33,939 nt of DNA from DATMBL01 sp050735975 (lineage in GTDB: Bacteria > Desulfobacterota > Binatia > UBA9968). The stretch lies in contig JBOHVS010000007.1 of the NCBI GenBank assembly GCA_050735975.1, forward strand, positions 1-33,939, in the 5' to 3' direction. Below, piece after piece: positions 23,344 through 30,069 of the stretch. The notes under the pieces are model-generated. The model had not been told where the DNA came from and searched no databases. It saw nothing but the letters and a program-made list of their open reading frames with translations. A program made the position numbers and the translations under genes. Within the stretch, counting starts at the first letter, position 1, and every line of letters begins with the position of its first letter.

Positions 23344-23673
23344 CTAGTTTTCTTTTCTGACATGCACCACCAGCCATATCGTGTCAGGATTTGTCTCCTC
23401 TACCCTATGTCTAAGATGGGTCGGAATCGTCACATAATCGCCGGCTTTCATTTGGACCGGTTCGCCGTGTTCGAATTGCAGAGTCGCTTGGCCGCGCAAC
23501 ACGATCACCCATTCCTCTTGGTCTTGATCGTACCAAACGCCGGCCGGTGTGCTATGCGACTGGGATACGATACGCTCAATCTTAACGGTGGGACTCTCGA
23601 AAAGTGTCAGGAAATGTTCCTTTGTCGATACCTCGGGAACATCAGCAAAGATACTTTGCACGCGAATGCTCAT
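23344..23673 (-). CDS. small cupin protein
   Basis: 109 residues forming one cupin barrel. The first motif is WYDQDQEEWVIVLRGQATLQFEHGE, where Asp/Gln/Glu residues take some of the usual metal-ligand positions, and the second is MKAGDYVTIPTHLRHRVEETNPDTIWLVVHV with a His-Arg-His pair. Metal content is uncertain because the first HxH is missing. It lies 43 bases after the LLM oxidoreductase and 16 bases before msrB, so the three are cotranscribed. Similar cupins bind small ligands or isomerise sugars; no reaction can be assigned. Confidence 0.85.
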   Translation of the reverse strand: MSIRVQSIFADVPEVSTKEHFLTLFESPTVKIERIVSQSHSTPAGVWYDQDQEEWVIVLRGQATLQFEHGEPVQMKAGDYVTIPTHLRHRVEETNPDTIWLVVHVRKEN

Positions 23674-23716
23674 TTTTTCGTGTCGGTTTTCCTCGCCGCA
23701 TCCTCTTGCATCTGAA

Positions 23717-24604
23717 TCAATCCTGAAATTCTTTCACAGCCGGAATGACTTCCTTGCCCATTGTCTCAATAGGCGTGATCTCATGGACGCGAGGGAAAGA
23801 GAGGATCAGGTGCTGAATGCCCACCTCGCTCATGCTACGGCAGTAATCGATCGCCTGTCGGGCGCTCATCCCGCCGGAGCCAAGATCGATAGCGCCCAGT
23901 GCGGTACGCTCGATTTCGTCATATGACCGGCCCAACTCTCTGCAATGGCTCCGAAGCACTTCGAGCTTCGCCCGAACAACCTCGGGACCGGCGAAGGCGT
24001 AAAGGTTGCATGCGTCGGCGTATTTCGCAACCAACCGAAGCGTCTTCTTTTCGCCCGCTCCGCCGATCAGGACAGCGGGGTGAGGCTTCGAAAGGGGCTG
24101 AGGGGAATTGAGTGTTTCAGCCAGCCGGTAGTGCTTTCCATTATAGGCGTCTATCTTGCCCGACCACATCTGTAGAGCGATTTGGACGGTTTCCTCGAGC
24201 CTCTCAAATCGTTCCTTGCCGGACGGAAACGGCACGCCCAGTCCAACCGCCTCACGCTCATACCACCCCGCGCCGATTCCAAAATAAGCTCGACCGCCCG
24301 AAAGAACATCAAGTGCCGTAACGGTTTTGACGAGAATCCCCGGTTGGCGATAGATGACGCCGGTGACGAGCGTTCCGAGACGCACCCGGTTGGTTACAGC
24401 CGCCAGAAAGCTAAGCGCACTGTAGCCCTCGAGCATCGGCTCGTCGGGTTTTCCAATCATCGCGATCTGAAAGAAGTGATCCATCACCCAAAGACTTGCG
24501 AAACCGGCCTCTTCGGCTGCTCGGCCGATCCGGGCTAGCAGCGGCGCCAGTTGGCTCGGGTCTCCCGGCCAGGTAAAAGAGGGGACTTGAAGTCCAATTT
24601 TCAT
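23717..24604 (-). CDS. LLM-class F420-dependent oxidoreductase
   Basis: Starts at the second of two close ATGs (24604) because GAGGAG is eight bases before it; 295 residues. It is a luciferase-like TIM barrel opening MKIGLQVPSFTWPGDPSQLAPLLARIGRAAEEAGFASLWVMDHF, with RVRLGTLVTGVIYRQPGILVKTVTALDVLSGGRAYFGIGAGWYEREA and the LIGGAGEKKTLRLVAKYADACNL stretch of the F420-binding branch. Such enzymes transfer hydride from reduced F420 (or FMN) to a range of substrates; the substrate is unknown. First gene of a run with a cupin and MsrB. A promoter candidate lies 31 bases upstream. Confidence 0.9.
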   Translation of the reverse strand: MKIGLQVPSFTWPGDPSQLAPLLARIGRAAEEAGFASLWVMDHFFQIAMIGKPDEPMLEGYSALSFLAAVTNRVRLGTLVTGVIYRQPGILVKTVTALDVLSGGRAYFGIGAGWYEREAVGLGVPFPSGKERFERLEETVQIALQMWSGKIDAYNGKHYRLAETLNSPQPLSKPHPAVLIGGAGEKKTLRLVAKYADACNLYAFAGPEVVRAKLEVLRSHCRELGRSYDEIERTALGAIDLGSGGMSARQAIDYCRSMSEVGIQHLILSFPRVHEITPIETMGKEVIPAVKEFQD

Positions 24605-24634
24605 CGCCATTCTCCTCGGAGCGGATTCAAGAAA

Positions 24635-24662
24635 AGTATACTTGATTTCCGATCGATGGCCA
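24635..24662 (-). promoter_or_regulatory. sigma70-type promoter of the LLM-cupin-msrB run
   Basis: On the minus strand, TGGCCA (24662-24657, four of six to TTGACA) is followed after 16 bases by TATACT (24640-24635, five of six to TATAAT). It predicts a start near 24628 and a leader of ~24 bases carrying the strong GAGGAG. Confidence 0.45.
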
Positions 24663-24748
24663 GACCGTGCGGGAGCAAGGGGGACGAGCGTTGAGGACTC
24701 TCAGACAAGTGGATGAGCGAAACCCAAAGCCGCTGGTTACGTTATTAT

Positions 24749-24800
24749 CCTCGCCCTCCTTCGCCAGGAAGACGACAGAGGCGAGGGTGGATTGGCGAGG
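24749..24800. terminator. CCTCGCC/GGCGAGG hairpin 3' of the DUF5985 cassette
   Basis: CCTCGCCCTCC (24749-24759) can pair with GGCGAGG at 24780-24786 or 24794-24800. It lies ~50 bases 3' of the last cassette gene on the minus strand. No U tract follows, so it is only a possible terminator. Confidence 0.3.
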
Positions 24801-24852
24801 GGATCTTCTTTCCTGAGAATTCTGCCGAGTGTTCGGCGCGCTTTGACGAGAA

Positions 24853-25167
24853 TCACCGCGTGCCTTTATCTTCCTTTACCGGTACCGTTTGCGCCGGCGG
24901 TTTAGCGCGAGTGCTTTTCGCTAAGTTCTTGTCCACAATACCAACGAGAATGAGGACATAGGAAAGAAATCGCACAAAATAAAAGAAGGGTTCCCCCTCA
25001 TTGGGTTCGCTGGTCAGTCCCAGTGCAGCTCGATTCGCGCCTTCGACGAAAAACGAAATGGCAAAGAAGAGAAAGAAACGATCGCCTGTGTCCTTCCAGA
25101 ACCGCAGGAAAAACAAACCCGCAGTTAACGAAGCCATTACAATAGCACCTATCAGCAGATCATCCAT
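24853..25167 (-). CDS. DUF5985-like small membrane protein B, copy 1
   Basis: 104 residues with GAGG seven bases before the ATG. Three hydrophobic spans are expected: residues 5-22, 31-50 (with FFAISFFVEGANRAALGL) and 62-80 (FYFVRFLSYVLILVGIV), then a basic Pro/Lys tail. It matches copy 2 at 25945-26253 over its length (GAI.MASL.AGLFFLRFWKDTGDRFFLFF block almost identical). I recognise the type as DUF5985 family proteins, which have no known function. It follows the frameshifted protein-A gene by 9 bases and ends the cassette. Confidence 0.82.
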   Translation of the reverse strand: MDDLLIGAIVMASLTAGLFFLRFWKDTGDRFFLFFAISFFVEGANRAALGLTSEPNEGEPFFYFVRFLSYVLILVGIVDKNLAKSTRAKPPAQTVPVKEDKGTR

Positions 25168-25176
25168 TACAGTACC

Positions 25177-25435
25177 TCATTCCGCGTCCCAGATGATGCC
25201 GTAGAGCAGCACGATCATTGACACGAAGGCCACAACCAGACGCCAGGTGAACAGATTAACCTCAGGAAAAAACAGCCTGTCCGCGGCAACCAACGCGTTA
25301 TTTAGAGTTAGCCCCGAAAAGCACAGGGCCCCCCCAGAGCAGCAGTTTGTAACCGCTGCGGGAATAAGCTCTCAGCAACAGCCAGGCACAAAACAGCGCT
25401 GTCAACGTGCAAAGCCCATAGAATAGACCGGCCAT
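25177..25435 (-). pseudogene. DUF5985-like small membrane protein A, copy 1, frameshifted
   Basis: The reading begins at the ATG at 25435 (MAGLFYGLCTLTALFCAWLLLRAY) in parallel with copy 2. It is thrown out of frame at a run of seven C (25329-25335 on the plus strand, G7 in the coding strand) by one extra base relative to copy 2, and would stop at 25298 after 45 residues. After the run the shifted frame continues with clear similarity (CFSGLTLNNALVAADRLFFPEVNLFTWRLV...LLYGIIWDAE) to a TGA at 25177. The well-kept second half suggests either a recent mutation or a homopolymer sequencing error. Gene spacing to both neighbours is normal. Confidence 0.8.
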
Positions 25436-25437
25436 GG

Positions 25438-25830
25438 CTACTCGTCCTTTCTGAATTTGAACGCGTCAGCGAATTCTTGCACCCTGGTTGTCGGCTTCGT
25501 ATGGATCAGATTGGTTACCGGCACAAGATGCTGGGAGTATATTTCGGCTGCGCGATCGACCATGAGCTGCAAGTCTTTGGAAGCCGGTTGATAACGATAT
25601 CTGGGAGGCCCGCTTAATATGGCGACGAAAATTTCGTGCGCGCAAAGGCTCGCCACGACGTCGGCTGTTTGCTGTTCGCTGATGTAAAGCCTTTTGGCCA
25701 GCTCCTCAACGCTCCACTCCTGGACCGGATCACTCCGAAGCAGTAGGAGCGCTTCCATCGCAGCTACAGAGTCGATGCGTTCGAGAATGAACTGAGCTAC
25801 GTCGTCTGGAATTACACTATTATAGCTCAC
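25438..25830 (-). CDS. winged-helix protein of the DUF5985 cassette, copy 1
   Basis: 130 residues. Residues ~25-85 predict a winged helix (MEALLLLRSDPVQEWSVEELAKRLYISEQQTADVVASL), followed by a helical tail (LMVDRAAEIYSQHLVPVTNLIHTKPTTRVQEFADAFKFRKDE). It is paralogous to 26527-26913, with the ends best conserved and the wing (VAILSGPPRYRYQP) most divergent. It probably binds DNA and regulates its own cassette, though DUF5985 partners hint that it may also work at the membrane. Its stop is 2 bases before the protein-A start. Confidence 0.75.
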   Translation of the reverse strand: MSYNSVIPDDVAQFILERIDSVAAMEALLLLRSDPVQEWSVEELAKRLYISEQQTADVVASLCAHEIFVAILSGPPRYRYQPASKDLQLMVDRAAEIYSQHLVPVTNLIHTKPTTRVQEFADAFKFRKDE

Positions 25831-25944
25831 GGGTAAGTTCTCTCATCTTTTAGCCCTGGCGCTATTCGCTGTCGAGCAGCCCCTTCTTATCCTTACAGTC
25901 GTAAAGACGAAACCCCGCCACGAGTCTACTAGGCTAAGCCTGGT

Positions 25945-26253
25945 CTAATCTCTGCCGGCGCTTTCCTTGTCGCGCCTTTTGGCCGGTTTGACCCGAGGAC
26001 TTTTGACCATATTCTTGTGCACTATAGCAATGAGGATCAGGAGAAACGACAGAAATCGCACAAAATAGAAGAAGGGTCGCCCCTCATTGGGATCGCTTGT
26101 CAGCGCCAGAGCGAATCGATTTACTCCTTCCACAAAGAAAGCAATCGAGAAGAAGAGAAAGAAGCGATCCCCCGTATCCTTCCAGAAACGGAGGAAGAAC
26201 AGCCCCGCGACTAACGAGGCCATTGCGATGGCGCCCAGCAATATCAGTCCCAT
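25945..26253 (-). CDS. DUF5985-like small membrane protein B, copy 2
   Basis: The longer frame starts at 26286 inside the preceding gene; the ATG at 26253 aligns exactly with the start of copy 1 and lies 4 bases after the protein-A stop, giving 102 residues. It has three predicted spans with the same FFLRFWKDTGDRFFLFF and FFYFVRFLSFLLILIAIV segments and a basic tail (PRVKPAKRRDKESAGRD). Short, strongly hydrophobic, no catalytic motif. It presumably pairs with protein A in the membrane; that is inference from constant adjacency in both copies. Confidence 0.82.
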   Translation of the reverse strand: MGLILLGAIAMASLVAGLFFLRFWKDTGDRFFLFFSIAFFVEGVNRFALALTSDPNEGRPFFYFVRFLSFLLILIAIVHKNMVKSPRVKPAKRRDKESAGRD

Positions 26254-26257
26254 ACGG

Positions 26258-26530
26258 TCATCTCTCGGCGTCCCAGATGATCCCATAAAGCAGGACCATC
26301 ATTGCAAGAACCGCAACAACTAGACGCCACGTGAAAAGGGTCATATCGTCGCCGAGCAGCAGCTTGTCTACGACCAGCAAGGCATTGTTCAAGGTCAAGC
26401 CTAAAAAGCACAGGCCGCCCCAGAGCAGCAGCTTGTAGCGACTACGATAGTACGCTCGCAGCAGCAGCGCGGCACAGAAAAATGCGGTTAAAGTGCAAAG
26501 CGCGTAGAATATTTCACCCATGATGCTCAC
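26258..26530 (-). CDS. DUF5985-like small membrane protein A, copy 2
   Basis: 90 residues from a GTG at 26530 that overlaps the stop of the winged-helix gene (GTGA) with AAGGA close upstream; an ATG at 26521 aligns better with copy 1 and would give 87. Three hydrophobic spans: FYALCTLTAFFCAALLLRAYY, KLLLWGGLCFLGLTLNNALLVV and WRLVVAVLAMMVLLYGIIW. The RSRYKLLLWGGLCFLGLTLNN stretch is the hallmark I associate with DUF5985. Unknown function. The copy-1 homologue is frameshifted, so this is the only intact A gene here. Confidence 0.85.
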   Translation of the reverse strand: MSIMGEIFYALCTLTAFFCAALLLRAYYRSRYKLLLWGGLCFLGLTLNNALLVVDKLLLGDDMTLFTWRLVVAVLAMMVLLYGIIWDAER

Positions 26531-26913
26531 TCGTCCTTTCGCAGCTTGAACGCGTCGGCAAATTCTTGCAGCCTATTTTTAGGTTTTGTGTGGATCAGAG
26601 CAGTTACGGCGACAAGATTTTTTGTGTAAACGTCAGCGATGCGGTCCACCATGTGGCGGAGTTTTTTAGATCTTGGCTGGTACTTGTACTTGGAAAGCGG
26701 GCTTTTTTTGGCGACCAGCCCGCCGGCGCGCAGGCGGACCAGTATTTCCGCCGTGTCATTTTCAGTGATGTATAGCCTTTTGGCCAAAGCGTCGCCGCTC
26801 CATTCTTTCTTTGGGTCGCTACGAAGAAGCAGTAGAGCCTCCATCTGGGCCACAGAATCGATTTTGTCCACGATAAATTGCGCTATGTCTTCCGGGATGA
26901 CCTTGATGCTCAC
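26527..26913 (-). CDS. winged-helix protein of the DUF5985 cassette, copy 2
   Basis: 128 residues: the same design as copy 1, with SIKVIPEDIAQFIVDKIDSVAQMEALLLLRSDP at the start, a predicted winged helix with a basic wing (KKSPLSKYKYQPRSKK) and a conserved C-terminal helix ending KLRKDE. It is the first gene of the double cassette. An 18-base palindrome lies ~70 bases upstream (26982-26999) and is the natural candidate for its operator. Sequence similarity to MarR/ArsR-like folds is structural only; no ligand is apparent. Confidence 0.78.
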   Translation of the reverse strand: MSIKVIPEDIAQFIVDKIDSVAQMEALLLLRSDPKKEWSGDALAKRLYITENDTAEILVRLRAGGLVAKKSPLSKYKYQPRSKKLRHMVDRIADVYTKNLVAVTALIHTKPKNRLQEFADAFKLRKDE

Positions 26914-26981
26914 GATAGAACTCGTACTCGTTTCAGCTCATCCCCGTGGGAATAAGACTTGCTCGCAGATTGGCATTCCTC

Positions 26982-26999
26982 CTACTCCTAAAGGAGTAG
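26982..26999. promoter_or_regulatory. 18-bp perfect palindrome, candidate operator
   Basis: CTACTCCT-AA-AGGAGTAG has two 8-base arms with a 2-base centre. It lies in the divergent region between the winged-helix gene (start 26913) and asnS (start 27168). It is not repeated in front of cassette copy 1 (25831-25944). A dimeric winged-helix protein could bind it. Confidence 0.4.
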
Positions 27000-27131
27000 A
27001 GCCCGATCTGTCAAGACTGCGCCGAAAATCCGGCTCATCAGCTTTGTACAACCGGCCTTTCTGTTACTCTTCAGCCCCTTGACGCAAGGCTCGTCTCCGG
27101 GATTGCAAAATTCCGCGGCCGATCGATAGGG

Positions 27132-27159
27132 TTGACACTGTCATTCATTAGCCGATACT
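27132..27159 (+). promoter_or_regulatory. sigma70 promoter of asnS
   Basis: A perfect TTGACA (27132-27137), a 16-base spacer and GATACT (27154-27159, four of six). The start point would fall within a few bases of the asnS ATG at 27168, so the message may have almost no leader. Confidence 0.5.
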
Positions 27160-27167
27160 TGGCTCTT

Positions 27168-28559
27168 ATGGGATCGGAAAACGTATCCGTTAAGCAGGCT
27201 TTTTTGCTGCCTGTGGGCCGCGACATTACTTTGAGGGGTTGGGCGCGCTCGCGGCGAGATTCTAAGGGCGTCACTTTTATCGAGTTGAACGACGGCTCGC
27301 GCTTCAAAAGCATGCAGCTCGTGGTGGAAAGCGGGGTGGTGCCGGAGGAACTGCTGAAGCAGGTAAGCACAGGGAGCAGCATCGCCGCCTCCGGCGTGCT
27401 CGTCGAATCCCCTGCCAAAGGCCAGGCGGTCGAGTTGAAAGTTACGAAGATTCATCTGTACGGCGGCGCGGATCCGGCGACCTACCCGCTCCAGAAAAAA
27501 GGCCATACGCTGGAGTTTCTTCGTGAGATCGGCCACCTCCGCGTGCGCAGCAATACGTTCGGCGCTGCCTTCCGGGTGCGCAACTCACTCACCCACGCAA
27601 TTCATACGTTTTTCCAGGAACGAGACTTCGTCTACGTCCAGACGCCGATCATCACCACGTCGGATTGCGAGGGCGCCGGCCAATTGTTCAACGTCACTTC
27701 CTTGAACTTGCGTAACGTGCCGCAGGCGACGGAAGGCGGCATTGATTGGTCGCAGGATTTTTTCAGCCGTCCCGCATTCCTGACCGTCAGCGGCCAGTTG
27801 GAAGCTGAAATCTTCGCGCTCGCCTTCTCCAAAGTGTACACATTCGGCCCGACCTTCCGGGCGGAGAACAGCAATACCCCGCGCCATCTTGCCGAGTTTT
27901 GGATGATCGAGCCGGAGATGGCCTTCTACGACCTTGAAGATGACATGGCGTTGGCCGAGGAATTTTTGAAGTTCATCATTCGTTATGTCCTCGAGCGCTG
28001 CCGCGAAGATCTTCAGTTCTTTAACGAGCGCATCGAAAAGACGGTGCTGAACACGTTGGAGCACGTGGCCGAATCAAACTTCGGTCATATCACCTATACG
28101 GACGCCATTCAGGAGATCAGGCAGTCCGGCAGAAGATGGGAATTCCCCGTTGAGTGGGGAAATGACCTGCAGACTGAACACGAGCGATTCTTGTCAGAGG
28201 AAGTTTTCAAGAAGCCGGTGATCGTGACGGACTATCCGAAGGACATAAAGCCATTCTACATGCGCGTCAACGACGATAAAACAACCGTACGGGCGATGGA
28301 CGTGCTCGTTCCAAGGGTCGGAGAGATTATCGGCGGCAGCCAGCGCGAGGAGCGCTATAACGTGCTACTTCAAAGACTCAGCGATGCCGGCTTGGATGAA
28401 AAGTCCTATTGGTGGTATCTCGATTTGCGCCGGTTTGGTTCAGTGCCCCATTCCGGTTTCGGCCTCGGCTTAGAACGGATGATGATGTACTTGACTGGTC
28501 TAAAGAACATCCGCGACGTCATCCCCTTCCCGCGCACGCCTGGAAGCGCGGAATTTTGA
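27168..28559 (+). CDS. asnS: asparaginyl-tRNA synthetase
   Basis: 463 residues from the ATG at 27168; the frame also opens at the TTG at 27132, but that codon is the -35 hexamer of a good promoter. An N-terminal OB fold (LRGWARSRRDSKGVTFIELNDGS) binds the anticodon. The class II catalytic core has motif 2 (FGPTFRAENSNTPRHLAEFWMIEPEMAF) and motif 3 (GFGLGLERMMMYLTGLKNIRDVIPFPRTPGSAEF), the last being the AsnRS ending. It charges tRNA-Asn directly. No Shine-Dalgarno is visible. Followed by a 26-bp hairpin. Confidence 0.96.
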   Translation: MGSENVSVKQAFLLPVGRDITLRGWARSRRDSKGVTFIELNDGSRFKSMQLVVESGVVPEELLKQVSTGSSIAASGVLVESPAKGQAVELKVTKIHLYGGADPATYPLQKKGHTLEFLREIGHLRVRSNTFGAAFRVRNSLTHAIHTFFQERDFVYVQTPIITTSDCEGAGQLFNVTSLNLRNVPQATEGGIDWSQDFFSRPAFLTVSGQLEAEIFALAFSKVYTFGPTFRAENSNTPRHLAEFWMIEPEMAFYDLEDDMALAEEFLKFIIRYVLERCREDLQFFNERIEKTVLNTLEHVAESNFGHITYTDAIQEIRQSGRRWEFPVEWGNDLQTEHERFLSEEVFKKPVIVTDYPKDIKPFYMRVNDDKTTVRAMDVLVPRVGEIIGGSQREERYNVLLQRLSDAGLDEKSYWWYLDLRRFGSVPHSGFGLGLERMMMYLTGLKNIRDVIPFPRTPGSAEF

Positions 28560-28569
28560 ACTCAAAAAA

Positions 28570-28657
28570 CAGGTTAAGGTCGAGGTTTAGGTTGACGAGG
28601 GGTGAACCTTAACCTCAACGTCAGCCTAACTTCAATCTCAGCCTCAACCTTAACCTG
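28570..28657 (+). repeat. AGGTTA-type hairpin 3' of asnS
   Basis: The arms 28570-28595 and 28632-28657, of AGGTTAAGG/CCTTAACCT-type units, are 22 of 26 identical as complements. Two more positions become G-U pairs in plus-strand RNA, leaving two mismatches. The 36-base middle holds more of the same units (AACCTTAACCTCAACG). It is close in sequence to 1532-1589. A GTTCGAA/GTTCGAG/GTTCGAC triplet follows at 28668-28688. Both lie between asnS and the MFS gene. Confidence 0.6.
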
Positions 28658-28723
28658 CGGAAGAATGTTCGAAGTTCGAGGTTCGACAACTCAACCTAAA
28701 CTTTTGACGGGCGGCATTATTCT

Positions 28724-29959
28724 ATGGTCTTGCAGCTAAGGCTTCATCCCACCGCCAGCGGATTGCTTACACTGTATTCGAGCGCCCTGCTGGCAGGGAT
28801 GTGGGCGATGATTTTGCCTGCCCTACCTGTGTTAGCCACTTCTTTCGGAATTTCGGCGGGCACAGCCGCCCAGACCATCACGGCCCTGGCTATCGGAAGA
28901 TTGGCAGGAATGCCAATAAGTGGCGCGGTGCTGGATCGCCTGGGAACGCGCACCGCCATCATAAGCGGGCCGGCCGCAGCCTGCATCGCGGCCTTATCAG
29001 CGGCAACCATGCCGCGATTCGAGTTGATTCTCGTATGTGTGTTTTTGATCGGCGTAGCGGATAGTGTCTGGGTCATCGGCAGGGAAGTCGCCGGAATCGA
29101 CCTCGCGCGCCAAGACCAAAGAGGTCGAGTTCTGAGCGGCTTTCATGGCGTCAACAATATCGGACTCGCTCTTGGCCCCTTGTTGGGCGGCATTCTCACC
29201 GAAGCGGCCGGTTTCAGAACTGTTTTCATCGCCTACGGCCTGTGCGCGGCGATTTCCATACCGTTCGGATTATCGGTCGGGAACTCACGGCCGTCCCAGC
29301 AGTTACATTCTCCTTCGCAAACCGTAACAGGTTTTGGACTTGCGGCGCTGAAGGAACGGCTTCGGGGATTGAAGAACCTGTTTCACCAAATTCGGCCGGA
29401 TTTGCGCTCCACATACATCGTGCTGGTCTTCGCTACCCTAACCAGCTTCGTGCACAGAGTTACGACCCAGAGTTTGCTTCCGCTGTACGGGAGTTCGCAG
29501 CTCGGCCTCACGCCGAAAGAAGTCGGGCTTCTTTTCACTATTTCCGGCGCTTGCGTTTTTGCCATGATCCTGCCCGCCGGCTTCATTATCGATAAAGTTG
29601 GCCGAAAATGCGCGACCGTTCCCAGCACCGGTATCCCCGCTCTCGCATTCCTGCTTATCCCCTTCTCGGATTCATTCTTACAGCTGGCAGTCCTGTTGTC
29701 GTTCCTCGGGATCGCCAACGGGCTTTCGCTCGGATCATTAGCAACATCGACCTATGACGTGGTGCCGGCAAACGCGCGCGGCCGGCTGCAGGCAGCTCGC
29801 CGCACGATCGCAGAGATCGGCGGAGTCGGCGCGCCTTTGCTTGGTGGTTTTCTTGCCGACACTTTCAATCCCGGGGTGCCTTTCTTAGCATACGCGCCGT
29901 TGCTGATTCTGTCCGCGGTATTGCTTGGAGTGGTGGGCCGCGAGACCTTGGAGCGGTGA
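28724..29959 (+). CDS. MFS transporter
   Basis: 411 residues with about 12 membrane spans in two halves. The first half has the motif A region (GRLAGMPISGAVLDRLGTRTAIISG) after TM2 and the second a matching GFIIDKVGRKCATVPSTG. A cytoplasmic loop of ~50 residues (NSRPSQQLHSPSQ...LRGLKNLFHQIRPDLRS) joins them. This is a proton-coupled exporter or importer of the drug/sugar type; the substrate is unknown. No convincing ribosome binding site or promoter is seen upstream. It is apparently monocistronic. Confidence 0.92.
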   Translation: MVLQLRLHPTASGLLTLYSSALLAGMWAMILPALPVLATSFGISAGTAAQTITALAIGRLAGMPISGAVLDRLGTRTAIISGPAAACIAALSAATMPRFELILVCVFLIGVADSVWVIGREVAGIDLARQDQRGRVLSGFHGVNNIGLALGPLLGGILTEAAGFRTVFIAYGLCAAISIPFGLSVGNSRPSQQLHSPSQTVTGFGLAALKERLRGLKNLFHQIRPDLRSTYIVLVFATLTSFVHRVTTQSLLPLYGSSQLGLTPKEVGLLFTISGACVFAMILPAGFIIDKVGRKCATVPSTGIPALAFLLIPFSDSFLQLAVLLSFLGIANGLSLGSLATSTYDVVPANARGRLQAARRTIAEIGGVGAPLLGGFLADTFNPGVPFLAYAPLLILSAVLLGVVGRETLER

Positions 29960-30017
29960 GAAGGCGCCTAAACCAGAGAATCGTAGCCACCCCCTCGTTG
30001 CTCTTTGCTTCCCTGTG

Positions 30018-30045
30018 TTTAGATTTCTATCGGTTTTGCTATAAT
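30018..30045 (+). promoter_or_regulatory. sigma70 promoter of the DAHP synthase gene
   Basis: TTTAGA (30018-30023, four of six) and a perfect TATAAT (30040-30045) with a 16-base spacer. The start is expected near 30052, ~18 bases before the ATG; GAGG lies about ten bases before it. Confidence 0.6.
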
Positions 30046-30069
30046 AACGAGCCTCGAGGTTTAAGCTAA

